DNA of 64,000 nucleotides. Origin: Tetracentron sinense (lineage: Eukaryota; Streptophyta; Magnoliopsida; Trochodendrales; Trochodendraceae). Shown piece after piece: positions 32,441-44,646 of the stretch (positions are counted from its first letter, which is position 1; every line of letters begins with the position of its first letter). The position numbers and the translations under genes are program-made. A model generated the notes under the pieces. The model saw nothing but the letters and a program-made list of their open reading frames with translations, did no database searches and had not been told where the DNA came from. The stretch spans positions 1 to 64,000 of the forward strand of contig JABCRI010001478.1 of the NCBI GenBank assembly GCA_015143295.1, written 5' to 3'.

Positions 32441-33372
32441 CAAGTAATGAGATTTCTTAATCTACTGTTTTATCTATGGAATATATGCCCAGTAAGATTT
32501 GTAGTTCAATTGTATGTATCTTGTGCTTACTTAATTATTAACATCCTTGTTCCCGTTCGATCTGGTACACTTTGTATAGTGCATGCATGACTGAACCTCG
32601 TGGTCTATGTTAACTGTTTGGGTGGTTATATGATATTTCCTTCTGATCTCTATGTTATATGTCAATGTTGGAGCAGATAATGTACATATTACCCTATTTA
32701 GGACATTATCAGTGACTAAATGGAATTTTAAGTTCATATAGGTTCATACTCATCCATGCATTGAAGCTTAGATTTCTCGTTCAACAATCATTGCGTGACA
32801 AGTACATTTCTTGTATCACCTATTTGAATGGATTAGTTATAAACTATGTCATTTAGTTCTCTTGTGGGGCTAAATGCAGGTTAACAACTTTTTGGTTTTG
32901 TTTGTGATACAGTGTATTTGTCTGTATATGATTCCTGAATTGTCCAGTTGGACAGTTTGGGAATGCATAATCTCTATTATATTCAGTTGCTCATTGTTTG
33001 TCCAGATTGAGGAAAATTTTGGTAGTTGTTTCTCTTGTTCTCTGGGTACATATTTAGACTATGTGGCATGCTTGCCCCTAGTCTAAGTCGTGTGCTTGGA
33101 GAACCATAGGGAAAGGCTGCCGAAATTTTCTTGAAATGGAACAAACCACTTGAGCAAGTGAATATTGGAGATTATGCATTCCTAAATGGGATAGGAACAC
33201 CCCACCCGTTAGAAGAGAAGTTGAAAACGATAGGAAGCATGCATGCATACATATTGTGTAAATGGGGAAGTCATTTGATAGTTGTGTTATTGCAATTGAC
33301 TGATGTGATCAATATTTCCTATTTCTCAGAATTGCTAACGAAGTAGGACTTAGAAATCTCATCTCATCCCTC
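32441..33372 (+). other. CACTA stretch upstream of the transposase
   Basis: No domain is seen. It may hold untranslated exons or intron of the TNPD gene. The short frame at 32874-33086 has no recognisable motif. Confidence 0.4.
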
Positions 33373-36300
33373 ATGGATAGGAGTTGGATTGGAAATTCAA
33401 GGTACTATTTGTCATTAGTTTTGACGAAACCCAAAGTGATAAAATGTGACCATTTAAGCATATGATATTTTTTTGGTTGCATAAGGTTTCAAGGGAATAT
33501 ATAGAAGGGGTGAAGAAGTTTATAGAGTTTGCATTAGCTCGTGGAGCGACTGATAACAATGATGGTATAAAGTGTCCATGTCCCAAATGCAACAATGTCC
33601 TTTATCAAGAGAGAGGTACAACATACGACCATATGATCTGTTATGGATTCGACCTTAACTATAAAATCTGGTTTTATCACGGGGAAGACATATTACAACA
33701 CACATCAGTTGGCGGAAGAATGTCTCAGAATCCTGACGTGCACGACAGACATAATGAGATGGAAGACCTGGTGCACAATTTGTTTGGGGTACCAAATCGA
33801 GATGAAACCAGTGCCAGTAGTCGGGATCCCACTCCTGAGGCAGATAAATTCTTCCAATTGGTAAGGGATGCAAGACAGGCTTTGTATGCAGGATGCTTGA
33901 ATCACACGAAATTGTCTGTCATCGTAAGATTATATCACATTAAGTGTCTTAGTGAATGGAGCAACAAATTATTCACCTTGTTGCTTGAGTTGTTGAGGGA
34001 GATACTCCCCAAGGGATCAACACTACCGGATATGTACTTTCAGACAAAAAAAGTGATGTCTGACTTAGGGCTTAACTATGAAAAAATCGATGCTTGCCCC
34101 AATGATTGCATGCTTTACTAGAAAGACACTGTGAACAAGCAAACATGTGACATCTGTGGTGAATCAAGATGGAAGACAGGGGATGATCAGTCGGGAGGCA
34201 AGAAAAAGAAGACTCCTGCGAAGATTTTGCGTCACTTTTCGTTGAAACCCAGGTTACAAAGATTGTTTATGTCGTCCAAGACTGCTTCTGAAATGAGATG
34301 GCATGATAAGGGTCGAACTAAGGATGAGAGGTTAAGGCATCCTGCAGACTCACCGGCCTGAGAAAATTTGGACAACAACTACCCTTTTTTCACTTCGGAT
34401 GCTCAGAATATGAGACTTGGGTTGGCGACTGACGGCTTCAATCCATTTGGAACGATGAGTATTGCTCACAGCACATGGCCTGTGGTTCTTATCCCATACA
34501 ACTTACCACCGTGGATGTGCATGAAGCAGCTGAACTTCATTTTGTCCTTGCTTATTCCTAGTCCCTCCAAGCCTGGAAATGCCATTGATGTCTACATGAT
34601 GCCTCTAGTCGAAGAGTTGAAGGACTTGTGGGAGAATGGTGTGCCAACTTATGATGCATCAAAAAAGGAGACATTTGTAATGCATGCAGCATTGCTTTGG
34701 ACTATTAGCGACTTCCCAGGGTATGCTATGTTGTCTAGTTGGAGTACGAAAGAAAATTTTGCATGCCCTTCATGCCATAAGGACACTTGCAGTCGGCACT
34801 GGTCTAATAGCAGGAAACAATGTTACATGGGGCACCGTCGTTTCCTAAAGGCGGATCATAGGTTTCGGAGGGACAAACACTCTTTTGATGGCACTGTAGA
34901 GCTAAGTACTGCTCCAACTACAATGTCTGGGTCCGATGTGTACCATCAATTGGAGGGAATTGCTTTCTACCTTGGGAAGAAGACAGGGCAAAAATGACAA
35001 AGGCAGGCTACCCAGGACATCATGCTATATAACTGGAAGAAGCTGAGTATATTCTTTGAGTTGCCATATTGGGAGCACAATTTGTTGAGGCACAACCTTG
35101 ATGTAATGCATATTGAAAAAAATGTATGCGACAATGTGCTTGAAACTTTGTTGGGTTTGGATGGAAAAACGAAAGATAGCTTAAAAGCTCGACTCGACTT
35201 GGTTGATATGCGCATAAGACCAGCACTTCACCCTCAATTGCAGCCTGGCACAAACAAAGTGTATCTGCCCCCGGCTTGTTCTTCGATGGACAAGAATGAG
35301 AAAGAGTTGTTTTGCAAAGTTCTGAAGAGTGTGAATGTGCCAGATGGTTACTCGTCTAATATTGCAAGACATGTCAATATCGGGCAGCGTAAAATTTATG
35401 GACTAAAGAGCCACTACTCTCATGTCATAATGCAATAATTTCTACCATTGGCTGTAAGTAAGACATTGCCGAAGAATGTCACTTCCATGCTAATTGAATT
35501 GAGCAACTTCTTTTTGGTTTTATGTTCCAAAGTTTGTGATGTCGAGGAATTAAGACGGTTAGAGGAGAAAATTGCGCTTACATTATGTCATTTAGAGAGA
35601 ATTTTTCCACCGGCATTCTTTGATGTTATGGTCCACTTGCCTATACATCTTGCAACAGAGGCAAGGCTAGGTGGACCTGTACAATACTGGTGGATGTATC
35701 CCATCGAAAGGTATGACTTCAATTATAATGTATCAATTGCTCAAACTTCTTGACGTTATATGATTGTCTCATTGTTTTACCTAAATGTAATTCCTATAGG
35801 TACTTGTCGACAATGAAATCGTATGTCCGCAACTAAGCTCGACCAGAGGGTTGCATAGTAGAAAGGTACTTGGCCGAAGAATGTTTAACATTCTGCTCAA
35901 GGTACCTAAATAATGTTGAATCGAGATTCAATCGACCGGTGAGAAATGACGATAAAAGTGTGATTAGGGGTGCGTAGCCATTTGCCCTAAGTGAATTAGA
36001 ATGGCAGCAGGCACATCGTTATGTGTTGTTCAACGATGAGCAACTCACAACATATCGAGAGTAAGACGAATACTATCATGAATTTTTTGTTAATTGTCTT
36101 TAATTTAATTTTTATTTTTGATTGATTTGACTTTGAAAAACATGGATCGATTTGTTATCTGCAGTCAACACATGAATGTACTGAAGATGACCAATCCCAA
36201 ACTAAGATTGTCTTCGCACGAACTCCAACGAAAGCACAGCGATCAGTTTGTTGAATGGTTTAGGAGTTATGTAAGTCATATGCTCTTAAACTCAGTATTT

Positions 36301-37006
36301 ACACAACACTTATACGAAGTTTTGTATATTGAACCAATCTTATTATGTAAGTCATATGCCTTTGGCCTTCAATTAGATTGAAAGGCTGCGAGCGTCATGC
36401 AGTTTGGTGTCTGATGAGATTAAATGCCTCGCATACGGTCCACAGTCTATCGCACAAAGTTTTAAGGGCTACGTCATCAATGGATATAGGTTTTGTACTA
36501 CAGATAGAGAGTGTGGACGCAAAAGTCAAAATAGTGGTGTTACGGTCACTACAACGACTCCTTGTTATGCATCTTCTAGGGACAGGATTCCCATTGCAGG
36601 AGATATAACCTACTATGGCCACGTAACCAACGTTCTGCAATTGACGTATTCAGAAAACTTAAAATTTGTATTATTTAAGTACGACTGGGTTGATGTGACG
36701 ACACATAGTAGAGGAATAAAGACCGATGAGTATAGGTTTACGCTTGTGAACTTTACACGCCTGCTCCCGACAGACACTGTGTCTCATGAACCATACGTAA
36801 CGGCATCTCAGGCAGAGCAGGTATTTTACGTAGAAGATCCTTCTGACCTAGATTGGTATGTTGTTATCAAGACAAAACCAAGGGAATTTTTTGACATGAT
36901 TGAAGAATCTATTGTGGACGATAGTGCATTCAGAGAAAATGAGCAATTCAATGACCAACATTTAGATATCACTGAACATGAAATGAAAGTGATGTCAGTT
37001 GGGTGA
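33373..37006 (+). pseudogene. CACTA TNPD-like transposase (premature stops)
   Basis: It starts with MDRSWIGN at 33373, then a probable intron. The transposase-associated zinc-binding domain follows at 33462-33700 (SREYIEGVKKFIEFA, CPCPKC), then the transposase core from about 33900 to 35430 (SSKTASEMRWHDKGRTKD, LGLATDGFNPFG, LPYNLPPWMCMKQ-type text, HNLDVMHIEKNVCDNV). After it come a DUF4218-type region at 35440-35740 (LTLCHLERIFPPAFFDVMVHL) and a DUF4216-type region at 36404-37006. TNPD cuts and joins the element ends. Stops at 34119, 34359, 34995 and 35436 fall where relatives have Trp, Trp, Arg/Gln and Gln, and further stops lie near 35835-36060, so this copy is inactive. Introns near 35753-35800 and 36063-36160 are probable. 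Confidence 0.9.
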
Positions 37007-37204
37007 GATTAGGGATAACCGGAACAACTGTTGATGAGCCCCCTCAAGTGTAACTCCACCAAACTCCTTCGACCGAATCTAGTGAGGATGAAGTTGAATC
37101 GGACTATAACAATGAAACAGATTGCAATGGATAATATGCACCTAAATATACAAACATAAACAATGTAAGTTTAATCCAATCACAGAGGTAAACGAGGTTA
37201 TTTT

Positions 37205-37715
37205 TTTAAAGAACGTTGCTATCGGTTGTTTATTTGCTTGTTAATGGCGAAATCCAAATACTTTTATGGTTTAAACCCTCTAAGTATGAAATTTCCTTTA
37301 CTTGGTTAAGTGTTTATTTGCATATGAATGATGAAATCCAGATACTTGTTCTATATGTTTAAACTTTCTAAGTATGAAATTTCCTGTTACTTGGTTAAGT
37401 GTTTATTTGCATTTTAATGACGAAATCCATATACTTTCATAATTGAGAAAACTATCTAGTATTAAAGTCCTTTACTTGGTTAAGTGTTTATTTGGATGTT
37501 AATGGCGAAATCCAGATGCTTGCTCTATATGTTGAAACGTTCTAAGTATGAAATTTCCTTTTACTTGGTTAATTGTTTATGTGCATATTAATTACGAAAT
37601 CCATATACTTCTTAATTGAGAAAACTCTCTAAGTATGAAATTTCCTGTACTTTGTTAAGTGTTTTTTGTATGTTAATGATGAAATCCAGATATTTTTATG
37701 TGTTTAAATTCTCTA
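37205..37715. repeat. Tandem repeats of about 88-115 bp between the CACTA genes
   Basis: Five diverged copies with core ATGAAATTTCCTTTACTTGG and GTGTTTATTTGCAT, directly upstream of the TNPA-like gene. They probably lie in its leader intron, since TTTTTCAG precedes the ATG at 37765. Confidence 0.8.
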
Positions 37716-39142
37716 AATATGAAATTTTCATTAATAACTTATTTGTTTGCATGTTCTTTTTCAGATGGATCCTGCAAGTCCTAGTGGTTCGCCACCACAT
37801 GTTGAGTCCTCTGCACCTGCGCCCGGGCCAATGAGGAAGACCTGAGGCCGTACCAGGATGTTGGGTATACACACTACCCAGCCAGGGGAGTTGACAGAGG
37901 TTCAGATCGACGACCTTGTCCATCCCGTAGGGTCGGGTGGCAAGACGTTAGGTCAGTTTTTGGGTACCATAGCTCGTGACCCACACCTTTTGCGCGTTGA
38001 TGTCGGTTGGAGGGACATCGGCACCGAGGCCAGGGCACGTGTCTGGCATCTCGTCCAAGTAAGATGCAAAAAATATGCATGTCTGATAGTTTTCATTTTT
38101 GAATAGAATGACCATTGTTCTATTAATAGTTGAAAAAGTAAGCAATTGACAATGTGATCCACGAACATTTTCGGGTCCCACCTAGCCTCGAGAAAAATGT
38201 CTTCCTCTCACTCGAGCATAAGTGGAGGGACTGGAGGTCAAGGTTGAAGATGAAATACATGATCTCGGAGCTTGGACCGGTGGGTGTCTATGCTAGATGC
38301 CCCTCAGATATTCCAGAGAGCCAGTGGCATGGCCTCATAGATTATTGGTTCTCCGATACCGGGATGGTATATCCTTAGAAGTTCTTTATTCTAATATGTA
38401 ATAGACTTCAATAATGTCACTTATTCATTCTAAACGGGAATAAATTTTAATTTTGCAGAAAAGAAGCGCTCAAAATAAAGAGAATCGGAAAAAGCAGAAG
38501 GTGATGCACACTTTTGGGTCAAAGAGCTTTGCTCGCGTCAAAGATGCGATGGTATGTTCGAAAAAACGTTTCCTAAATTTGAAATTTATCATTCATCTTT
38601 TTGTTATGTTCACTGGTTGATGTTGTCATTATTGGGAGCACAGAAGAAGGCAAGCCCGACCCAGATAGCCCCGGGGCGTGCAGAGGTGTGGATCGCCACG
38701 CACCAAGACAAGAGTGGTACACCGGTGAACGAGGAGGCTTGAGAGTTGATGGTCAGTAATCTTTAGAAGTTCGAATATTCCATTATATAAAATACTTCAT
38801 TTTTTAACATAAGCGACATCCAACAACTGTTTCCAATTGTTTGTAGGGACGCATGAGGGAGCTCCTGGCGCAGCTACCAGATGGGTTGCAAGACAGCACG
38901 GCGCGAGATGATGTATTCTCCCAGGTCATGCCACCTGAGCATCCTGGGAGAATACGTGGTCTCGGATTAGGCCCGACCGCCACCCAGTTAGGCTGGTCAC
39001 GATCGTCGAGCTATGCCGGTTCGGCGTCAGGAGCTGCTGAGACCCAGATGCTGAGGGATCAGCTCGCATCTACTCAGGCGCTTGTAGCGACCCAGCAGAC
39101 TTAGATCACTCAGATCCAGGCGACCCTCGACCGGGTACTACA

Positions 39143-39220
39143 GGGGATGGGGATGGGGATGGGGCAGGGGCAGGGGCAGGGGCAGGGGCAGGGGCAGGGG
39201 CAGGGGCAGGGGCAGGGGCA
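39143..39220 (+). repeat. (GGGGAT)3(GGGGCA)10 hexanucleotide run
   Basis: Thirteen hexamer units within the TNPA-like coding exon. In frame they code for alternating Gly-Met and Gly-Gln. The G4 runs on one strand could form G-quadruplexes, and such runs expand and contract readily. Confidence 0.95.
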
Positions 39221-39369
39221 GGTATATAATCTAATCGACATTAATTAAACATGTTTAATAATATGATCTTGAATCATTTATTGACTCAAATACATCACGA
39301 ATAGCATGTAGGTGAGTCTTCGACAGCACCACACGCGTCGGAGCAGGTAAATGTTAATTTTAAATGTTT

Positions 39370-39800
39370 TATTTTCTATTTAGACCTATTTAGTTAAGTA
39401 TGTAAGTAATGGACATAACTCATTTTCGGCCGTTCGAACACTTTACTCTACAAATCTGACTCTTAGACCTATTTAGTTAGTATGTTAGTAATGGAAATAC
39501 CTCATTTTCATAATTTGGAACACTTAACCTTGCAAAATCTGAATCTTAGACCTATTTAGTTAGTATGTTAGTAATGGAAATACCTCATTTTCATTACTAG
39601 GGAACACTTCACCTTGCAAAATCTGAATCTTAGACCTATTTAGTTAGTATGTTAGTAATGGAAAAATACCTCATTTTCATAAGTTGGAACATTTTACCTT
39701 GCAAAATCTGAATCTTATACCTATTTAGTTAGTATGTTAGTGAAGGATGAACCTTACTTTTGTGAGTTGGACTCTATTCCTTACAAAATCTACAATATAT
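39370..39800. repeat. 83-bp tandem repeat in the last TNPA intron
   Basis: About five units of 83-84 bp, with TTAGACCTATTTAGTTAG and CCTTGCAAAATCTGAATC in each, showing a few per cent divergence. Confidence 0.85.
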
Positions 39801-40432
39801 GTGATTGGCTTAGCATGTGTTAGTGATAGAGATACCTCACTTTCGTTAGTTGGAACACTATATTCTACAAACCCGAGATTTAGTCAGATTAATTGGAGAT
39901 TTCCTAAGGTTAAAACTTAAGGGTTAGCTTCCAGATCGGGAATTCGCCTTTTCGGTGCCCAAATCGGGCATCAAAATGTGCATATGTAACTCCAACACTA
40001 GCTAACACTAAATTCAGAACAAGGATAAACTTTGACTTGCAGATTGCATGTTATGCCTCGATGTACCACCCGGTTCCGGCACTGTTTATTACAACCGCAT
40101 TTATGGAAAAAGATATTTGATAAATTTTCTTACTAAATGACCCTTACAGGGGTCAGGAATGTCCTCATTCTTGGAGTGCTCATGTGGACACTCTTTACAA
40201 TAAAAATTCTGGTGATGTTGAGGTTCGCAATTCATAGATATACATTCTTTCGAACCTCGTCCTTGCCCAGACCTTCACGTGCGCATTCACACGGCATGGA
40301 TGACCAAAACAACGTGAACAACAATATTGGCCTATGGTTATGTCGTTAACATCGTGGTGAGTTTTGTGTTACTGAACAACTACCAAACTACGTGAATTTG
40401 AATAACCTAAACTTTTTCATGTCGTTTAGGCC

Positions 40433-41019
40433 GACCCCCAGTTTGGAAATAGCGGGACGATGTAGGTTTAGGCCGAAGTATAGTATCCAAGTATAGATTT
40501 CGGTGGTCTCGGCGCCCATATCGGGCATACGGCCTTGGATTCGCTCGAAACTAAATCCAACACTTAGGATGTACTGAAATACACGCGTTAGAAGAAACGG
40601 GATCGAAATCCAACCCCCGGTTTGGAAATGGCGGGACGATGTAGGTTTAGGCCGAAGTATAGTATCCAAGTATGGATTTCGGTAGTCTCGGCGCCCATAT
40701 CGGGCATACGGCCTCGGATTCGCTCGAAACCAACTCCAACACTTAGGATGTACTGAAATACATGCATTAGAAGAAACGGGATTGAAATCCGACCCCCGGT
40801 TTGGAAATGGCGGGACGATGTAGGTTTAGGCCGATGTATAGTATCCAAGTATGGATTTCGGTGGTCTCGGCGCCCATATCGGGCATACGGCCTTGGATTC
40901 GCTCGAAACCAACTCCAACACTTAGGATGTACTGAAATACATGCATTAGAAGAAACGGGATTGAAATCCGACCCCCGGTTTGGAAATGGCGGGACGATGT
41001 AGGTTTAGGCCGATGTAAT
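40433..41019. repeat. 179-bp tandem repeat in the last TNPA intron
   Basis: Three full copies and a partial fourth, with an exact 179-bp step (40441, 40620, 40799, 40978) and high identity. Each holds CCCCCGGTTTGGAAATGG, GGCGCCCATATCGGGCAT and TTAGGATGTACTGAAATAC. The length is in the range of plant satellite monomers. Similar text (AAATCGGGCAT) near 39960-40100 suggests it grew from local sequence. Confidence 0.93.
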
Positions 41020-41464
41020 ACTGCAAACTATTAATATTTTAAGATGAGTTTGGATCTTTGCATATTTATTAATTATTACATTCTCAAATTTTCTCATTTA
41101 GAAAAAATATTAATAAATTGTGTATATATTTTTTTTGTAGGAGGGAGCCAGTAGCACGCACATATCGGGTTTTCGACCATCGCCAGGCGGGAGTTAGACG
41201 GCTACTTTTTGTTTCTTTTTTTTCCTTTTTCATTATGTATACTTTTTATGACAACACTTTTATGGGCATGCATATATAATTTTGATATTGCTTGTTTGAG
41301 GCATTTTTTTAATTACATGAATTTTTTATTCTTAGTTGGAATTAGATATTGTTACAGGTACAATACATGTTTATTTATATTATATATTGCTCACAGGTAC
41401 AAAATAATACAAGGAAAATAAAACCAAATTTTTGCAAAAATAAATTTTTAAAAAAATATTTCAA

Positions 41465-41830
41465 TATGGCGGTGGTTTTGACCGCCGTAGTATATAATAA
41501 TAATTTAATTGATTAAATTAATATTACGGCGGTTATAACCGCCGTAAGATATTACTGCGGTTTGAACCGCTATAGATTTTTGACATATAACGGCGGTGAC
41601 GAACGCCGTGATAGAATCAATAAAGGACGGCGGAAGAAAATTACGAAGGTATGTAACCGCCGTAATGTATTGATATAATACGGCTGTGCTGATGAACCGC
41701 CGTCAATACCCGCCGCAATAGGAATCCCCGACAACATATTCTTCGACGGGTCAACTTACCGCCGTGATACATTATAACGACGGTAATTGTATATAGTACG
41801 GCGGTTTAGAACCGCCGTAAAAAAGATCAA
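41465..41830. repeat. CACTA right subterminal repeats
   Basis: Many GGCGGTTNNAACCGCCGT-like units in both orientations, matching the left end. Putative TNPA-binding region. Confidence 0.8.
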
Positions 41831-41844
41831 GTTTTGTAGTGTGA

Positions 41845-42870
41845 AGGCCACATAACCCCTAGTCTCCTCACAAGAAGAACTATCTGATTCCTCAGATTCA
41901 GATTCACTATCATCCCTTGCCTTGTCTTTAAATCTTTTCTTATTAGAGCACTCAGCGGCAATATGGCCATAGCCTTGGCATTCATAGCATTGAACACCTT
42001 GGCATTTCTTGTCCACACTTTTAAAATATTTCTTGTTTTCAAAGTGCTTGGACTTGGGCTTTCCAATGGATTTTTGTCCTTTCGGATTAAATCTCTTATT
42101 AAGTTTCAAAAATTATCTAAATTTCTTTGCAAATAAAGCCAACTCATCTTCTTCATCCTTAGAGTCACTATCTGAACCATTTATGGATTCTTTGATAGAT
42201 TTCAAGGCAATGGATTTTGGTTTCTTAGATGGGTTCAGATTTAACTCATAGGTTTGGAGAGAACCAACCAACTTTTCAAGTTTGAGAGCATCAACATTTT
42301 TGCTCTCCTCGATGGCGGTAACCTTCGATCGAAATCTCTCAGGTAGAGATCTCAAAATTTTCCTAATAATTTGGACTCTGGAATTCTTTCCCCTAGATTG
42401 AAACTAGAATTGACAATATCACTCAAATTAGTATAAAAACTATCAAAGGTTTCATTATCATCCATCATCAATTTTTCAAACTTAGAGGTAAGCATTTGAA
42501 GTTTGGAGATCTTGACAATTGTAGTCCCTTCATGGGTAATTTGAAGAATGTCCCATACCTCCTTCGAAGTGTCACATTTAGAAATACGTCAAAATTCTTC
42601 GAGTGTGACAGTGGCGAAGATTGTATTTAGACCCTTGCTATTCCATCTACAACTTTCAAGCTCTACATTGGTCCATTCAGAGGAAGGTTTAGGGATGGTC
42701 TAGTCATTTATGGTCTTTGTTGGATGGGTACAACCTTGTTCAATGGAGAACTATACTCTCTCATCTAATGATTTTAGAAATGCTCTCATTCGAGCTTTCC
42801 AATAAGCATAATTATTCCCATCAAATATTGGGGGACAAGAGATGGATCCTCCCACTCTTTGGAGATTCAT
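41845..42870 (-). pseudogene. Copia-B gag, N-terminal piece
   Basis: From ATG 42870 the minus strand encodes the start of a Ty1/copia Gag (GGSISCPPIFDGNNYAYWKARM, then PKSSSEW-like and EVWDILQITHEGT text, then LPERFRSKVTAIEESKN). A first zinc knuckle is at about 42000 (CYECQGYGHIAAEC), followed by an acidic Ser/Glu/Asp-rich tail. Several stops and frameshifts interrupt it. It continues at 28898 beyond the CACTA insertion. Gag forms the particle shell. Confidence 0.88.
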
Positions 42871-42905
42871 ATTCACCGAATATATGAGACAAGATCACAC
42901 TACCC

Positions 42906-42917
42906 GTTCTGATACCA
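42906..42917 (-). other. Copia-B primer binding site
   Basis: The minus strand reads TGGTATCAGAAC two bases after the LTR end, complementary to initiator-Met tRNA. Confidence 0.9.
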
Positions 42918-42919
42918 AT

Positions 42920-44421
42920 TGAAAAATCAATTCGGTAAACCTCAAATCAAGGTTTGAGTTGAGAACTCACAAAGTCAAGGGGAAGGTTAGATTTTCCTAT
43001 AAGTCTATCTACCCTTTTTATGTTTTAACAATTAAGTTTATTAATTAAAGGGATGATAAAGTTAAAGTATGGAATAAGGAAAACAATCAAGCCACAACAC
43101 AAGGATTTTTACGTGGAAACCCTTCCGGGAAAAACCACGGGACCTAGTCCAGCCATGAGATTCCACTAAGACAAAGTAAACAAGAACTTACAAGACTCGA
43201 ACTTGACTCCTTCGGACTCGACACTACGATCCTTCAGTTCTTAGTCCTCCACGCCTTGAAAATTTACCACGTACTCTCAAGTCCCGTGATCAACCGCAGT
43301 CGCTTGTACTTCTCTTTGTGTCTCGAAAACAGTCCACGATCTTCTGATCGATCTCCGTCAATGACGGCTTCGGATTCCACTGACCAATTCACACATCCAC
43401 GATCCCTCTCGGATCGTTCTCTTTTGCAAAGGCTCCGGAACACTCCGCCAAGGTGTTCTATCCAGAATGGGTTGATGGTTTGATAGAAATCAATACCTCG
43501 ATGGACTCCTTTAATGCACAAGTCCATACAAGCAAAATTGTAGCTTTCAGCTTGCAAACTCTAGGTTGAAGGAAGCTAACCAAGGGGAGGAGAAAAATAA
43601 TATTCTAGAGCTTTTATGAACTCTAGAAGGAGTTAAAAACCCTCTCTATACTCTCCCAAAGTTGTTCCCCACGAACTAGATGGGTTCTATATAAATAGGG
43701 AACACAATTCAATGTTTAGAAGTTGCTAAAAGTTGGTTTAAAAACTCAAACTGGGCAAAAAAACGACTAAGGAAAGAATTTTAACAAAAATCCATATCAG
43801 GGTCGACCCTGGGAGATGGTTTGGTCGACCAAAGTGTACCTTTTGGTCGGCCGAATCATCCTCCAGGGTCGACCTCCAAAAAACCAACTCTCTGGTCATT
43901 TTTCCCTACAAAATTTTGTATACCCAGGGTCGACCCTCAATGGTCAGGTTCGACCCTAAGGTGCAAACCTAAAATTAAAACTTCATTTTTGGGTCTCATA
44001 CCCTTTACAAAAGTTGTATCTCTTTTCGACGCGGTCATTTTGACATATTATGGAGCAAAATCTGAGCTACAGTTTGGGAGATATGCCCAAAACAAGCAAC
44101 CTTGATTTTTTGAAAAATTTCAGAATTTTTAAGTTGTTTTGCACTACTTATCTCACCCCCTAGGGTCCGTATGATTAGTCTAGGTCACTCACCACCTAAG
44201 GTATGCTATTAGGATTATTCTATGTCAATTTCCACCTATGGTAGTATGGTATCTAGGTCACTTACCATCCTATGAAGGAAATGATCAACCGAGACTTCAA
44301 CGGGTCTTCTACTTCACTTGTTGTGGATGATTGACGGCAATGACACAAGACCCACTCCTAGACACCTAGACTCACTTGTTTTGACACCGGAATATGCCAA
44401 TATAAAAACATGAACTTTACA
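42920..44421 (-). mobile_element. Copia-B 5' LTR
   Basis: A 1,502-bp LTR matching 22169-23655, with TG...CA ends. The palindrome cassette is better kept here (43798-43957) and includes five GTCGAC palindromes. A TATA box is at 43688-43697 on the minus strand. Confidence 0.95.
43798..43957 (-). repeat. GTCGAC-palindrome cassette in Copia-B LTR (right)
   Basis: CAGGGTCGACCCTG at 43798, TGGTCGACCA at 43822, CAGGGTCGACCT at 43864, CAGGGTCGACCCTC at 43925 and a decayed copy at 43945. The shared AT-rich block lies at 43884-43919. Two palindromes that are intact here are decayed or missing in the left LTR. Confidence 0.88.
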
Positions 44422-44426
44422 GTTTT
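44422..44426. repeat. Target site duplication of Copia-B (right)
   Basis: GTTTT, matching 22164-22168. Confidence 0.9.
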
Positions 44427-44646
44427 GACTTAGGTTTTGCTAGGGTTAAAAATATGGTTGAGTCCTAGGGTTTAACTAGGGTTGAGTCCTAGGGTTTAAT
44501 TAGGGTTTACCTAGGTCTAGGATTCAGGGTGAGGCCTAAGACTAACTAGAGACTTACCTAGGGTGTCTAAGGGACTTGGTAGGGGTAACAATGGTTAGAG
44601 AGCTTTAACCATGGTTAGACAGGGGTGTGAAAATTGTGTGCTTACA
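44427..44646 (-). mobile_element. Tat/Ogre 3' LTR, right piece
   Basis: Continues the LTR interrupted by Copia-B. It matches 57830-58006 (CTAGGGTTTAACTAGGG, TTAACCATGGTTAG, AGGGGTGTGAAAATTG) and ends GTGTGCTTACA at 44646. On the minus strand this is the LTR start TGTAAGCAC. Confidence 0.82.

Larger units (their letters stand above)
37765..41197 (+). pseudogene. CACTA TNPA-like gene (Transposase_24 type), split by introns
   Basis: ATG 37765 follows a splice-acceptor-like TTTTTCAG. Exons are inferred at 37765-38056, 38144-38366, about 38460-38550, 38641-38757, 38848-39220, 39312-39346 and 41141-41197. Recognisable text includes VHPVGSGGKTLGQFLG, VPPSLEKNVFLSLEHKWRDWRSRLK and GRAEVWIATHQDKSGTPVNEEA. 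A run of Gly-Met and Gly-Gln dipeptides comes late, and the last exon ends FRPSPGGS then TAG. TNPA-like proteins bind subterminal repeats and help transposition. In-frame stops at 37843 (TGA), 38740 (TGA) and 39103 (TAG) disable it. Exon ends are by eye. Confidence 0.75.
28902..41841 (+). mobile_element. CACTA (En/Spm-type) DNA transposon
   Basis: A 12.9-kb element with ends CACTACAAAAATAAAG (left) and, on the minus strand, CACTACAAAACTTGATC (right). It is flanked by the 3-bp duplication TGA (28899-28901 and 41842-41844). Both ends hold many short GGCGGT/ACCGCC inverted repeats. It codes for a TNPD-like transposase and a TNPA-like protein, both with premature stops. It is inserted in Copia-B gag. 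Element length and gene order are usual for plant CACTA elements. Confidence 0.95.
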
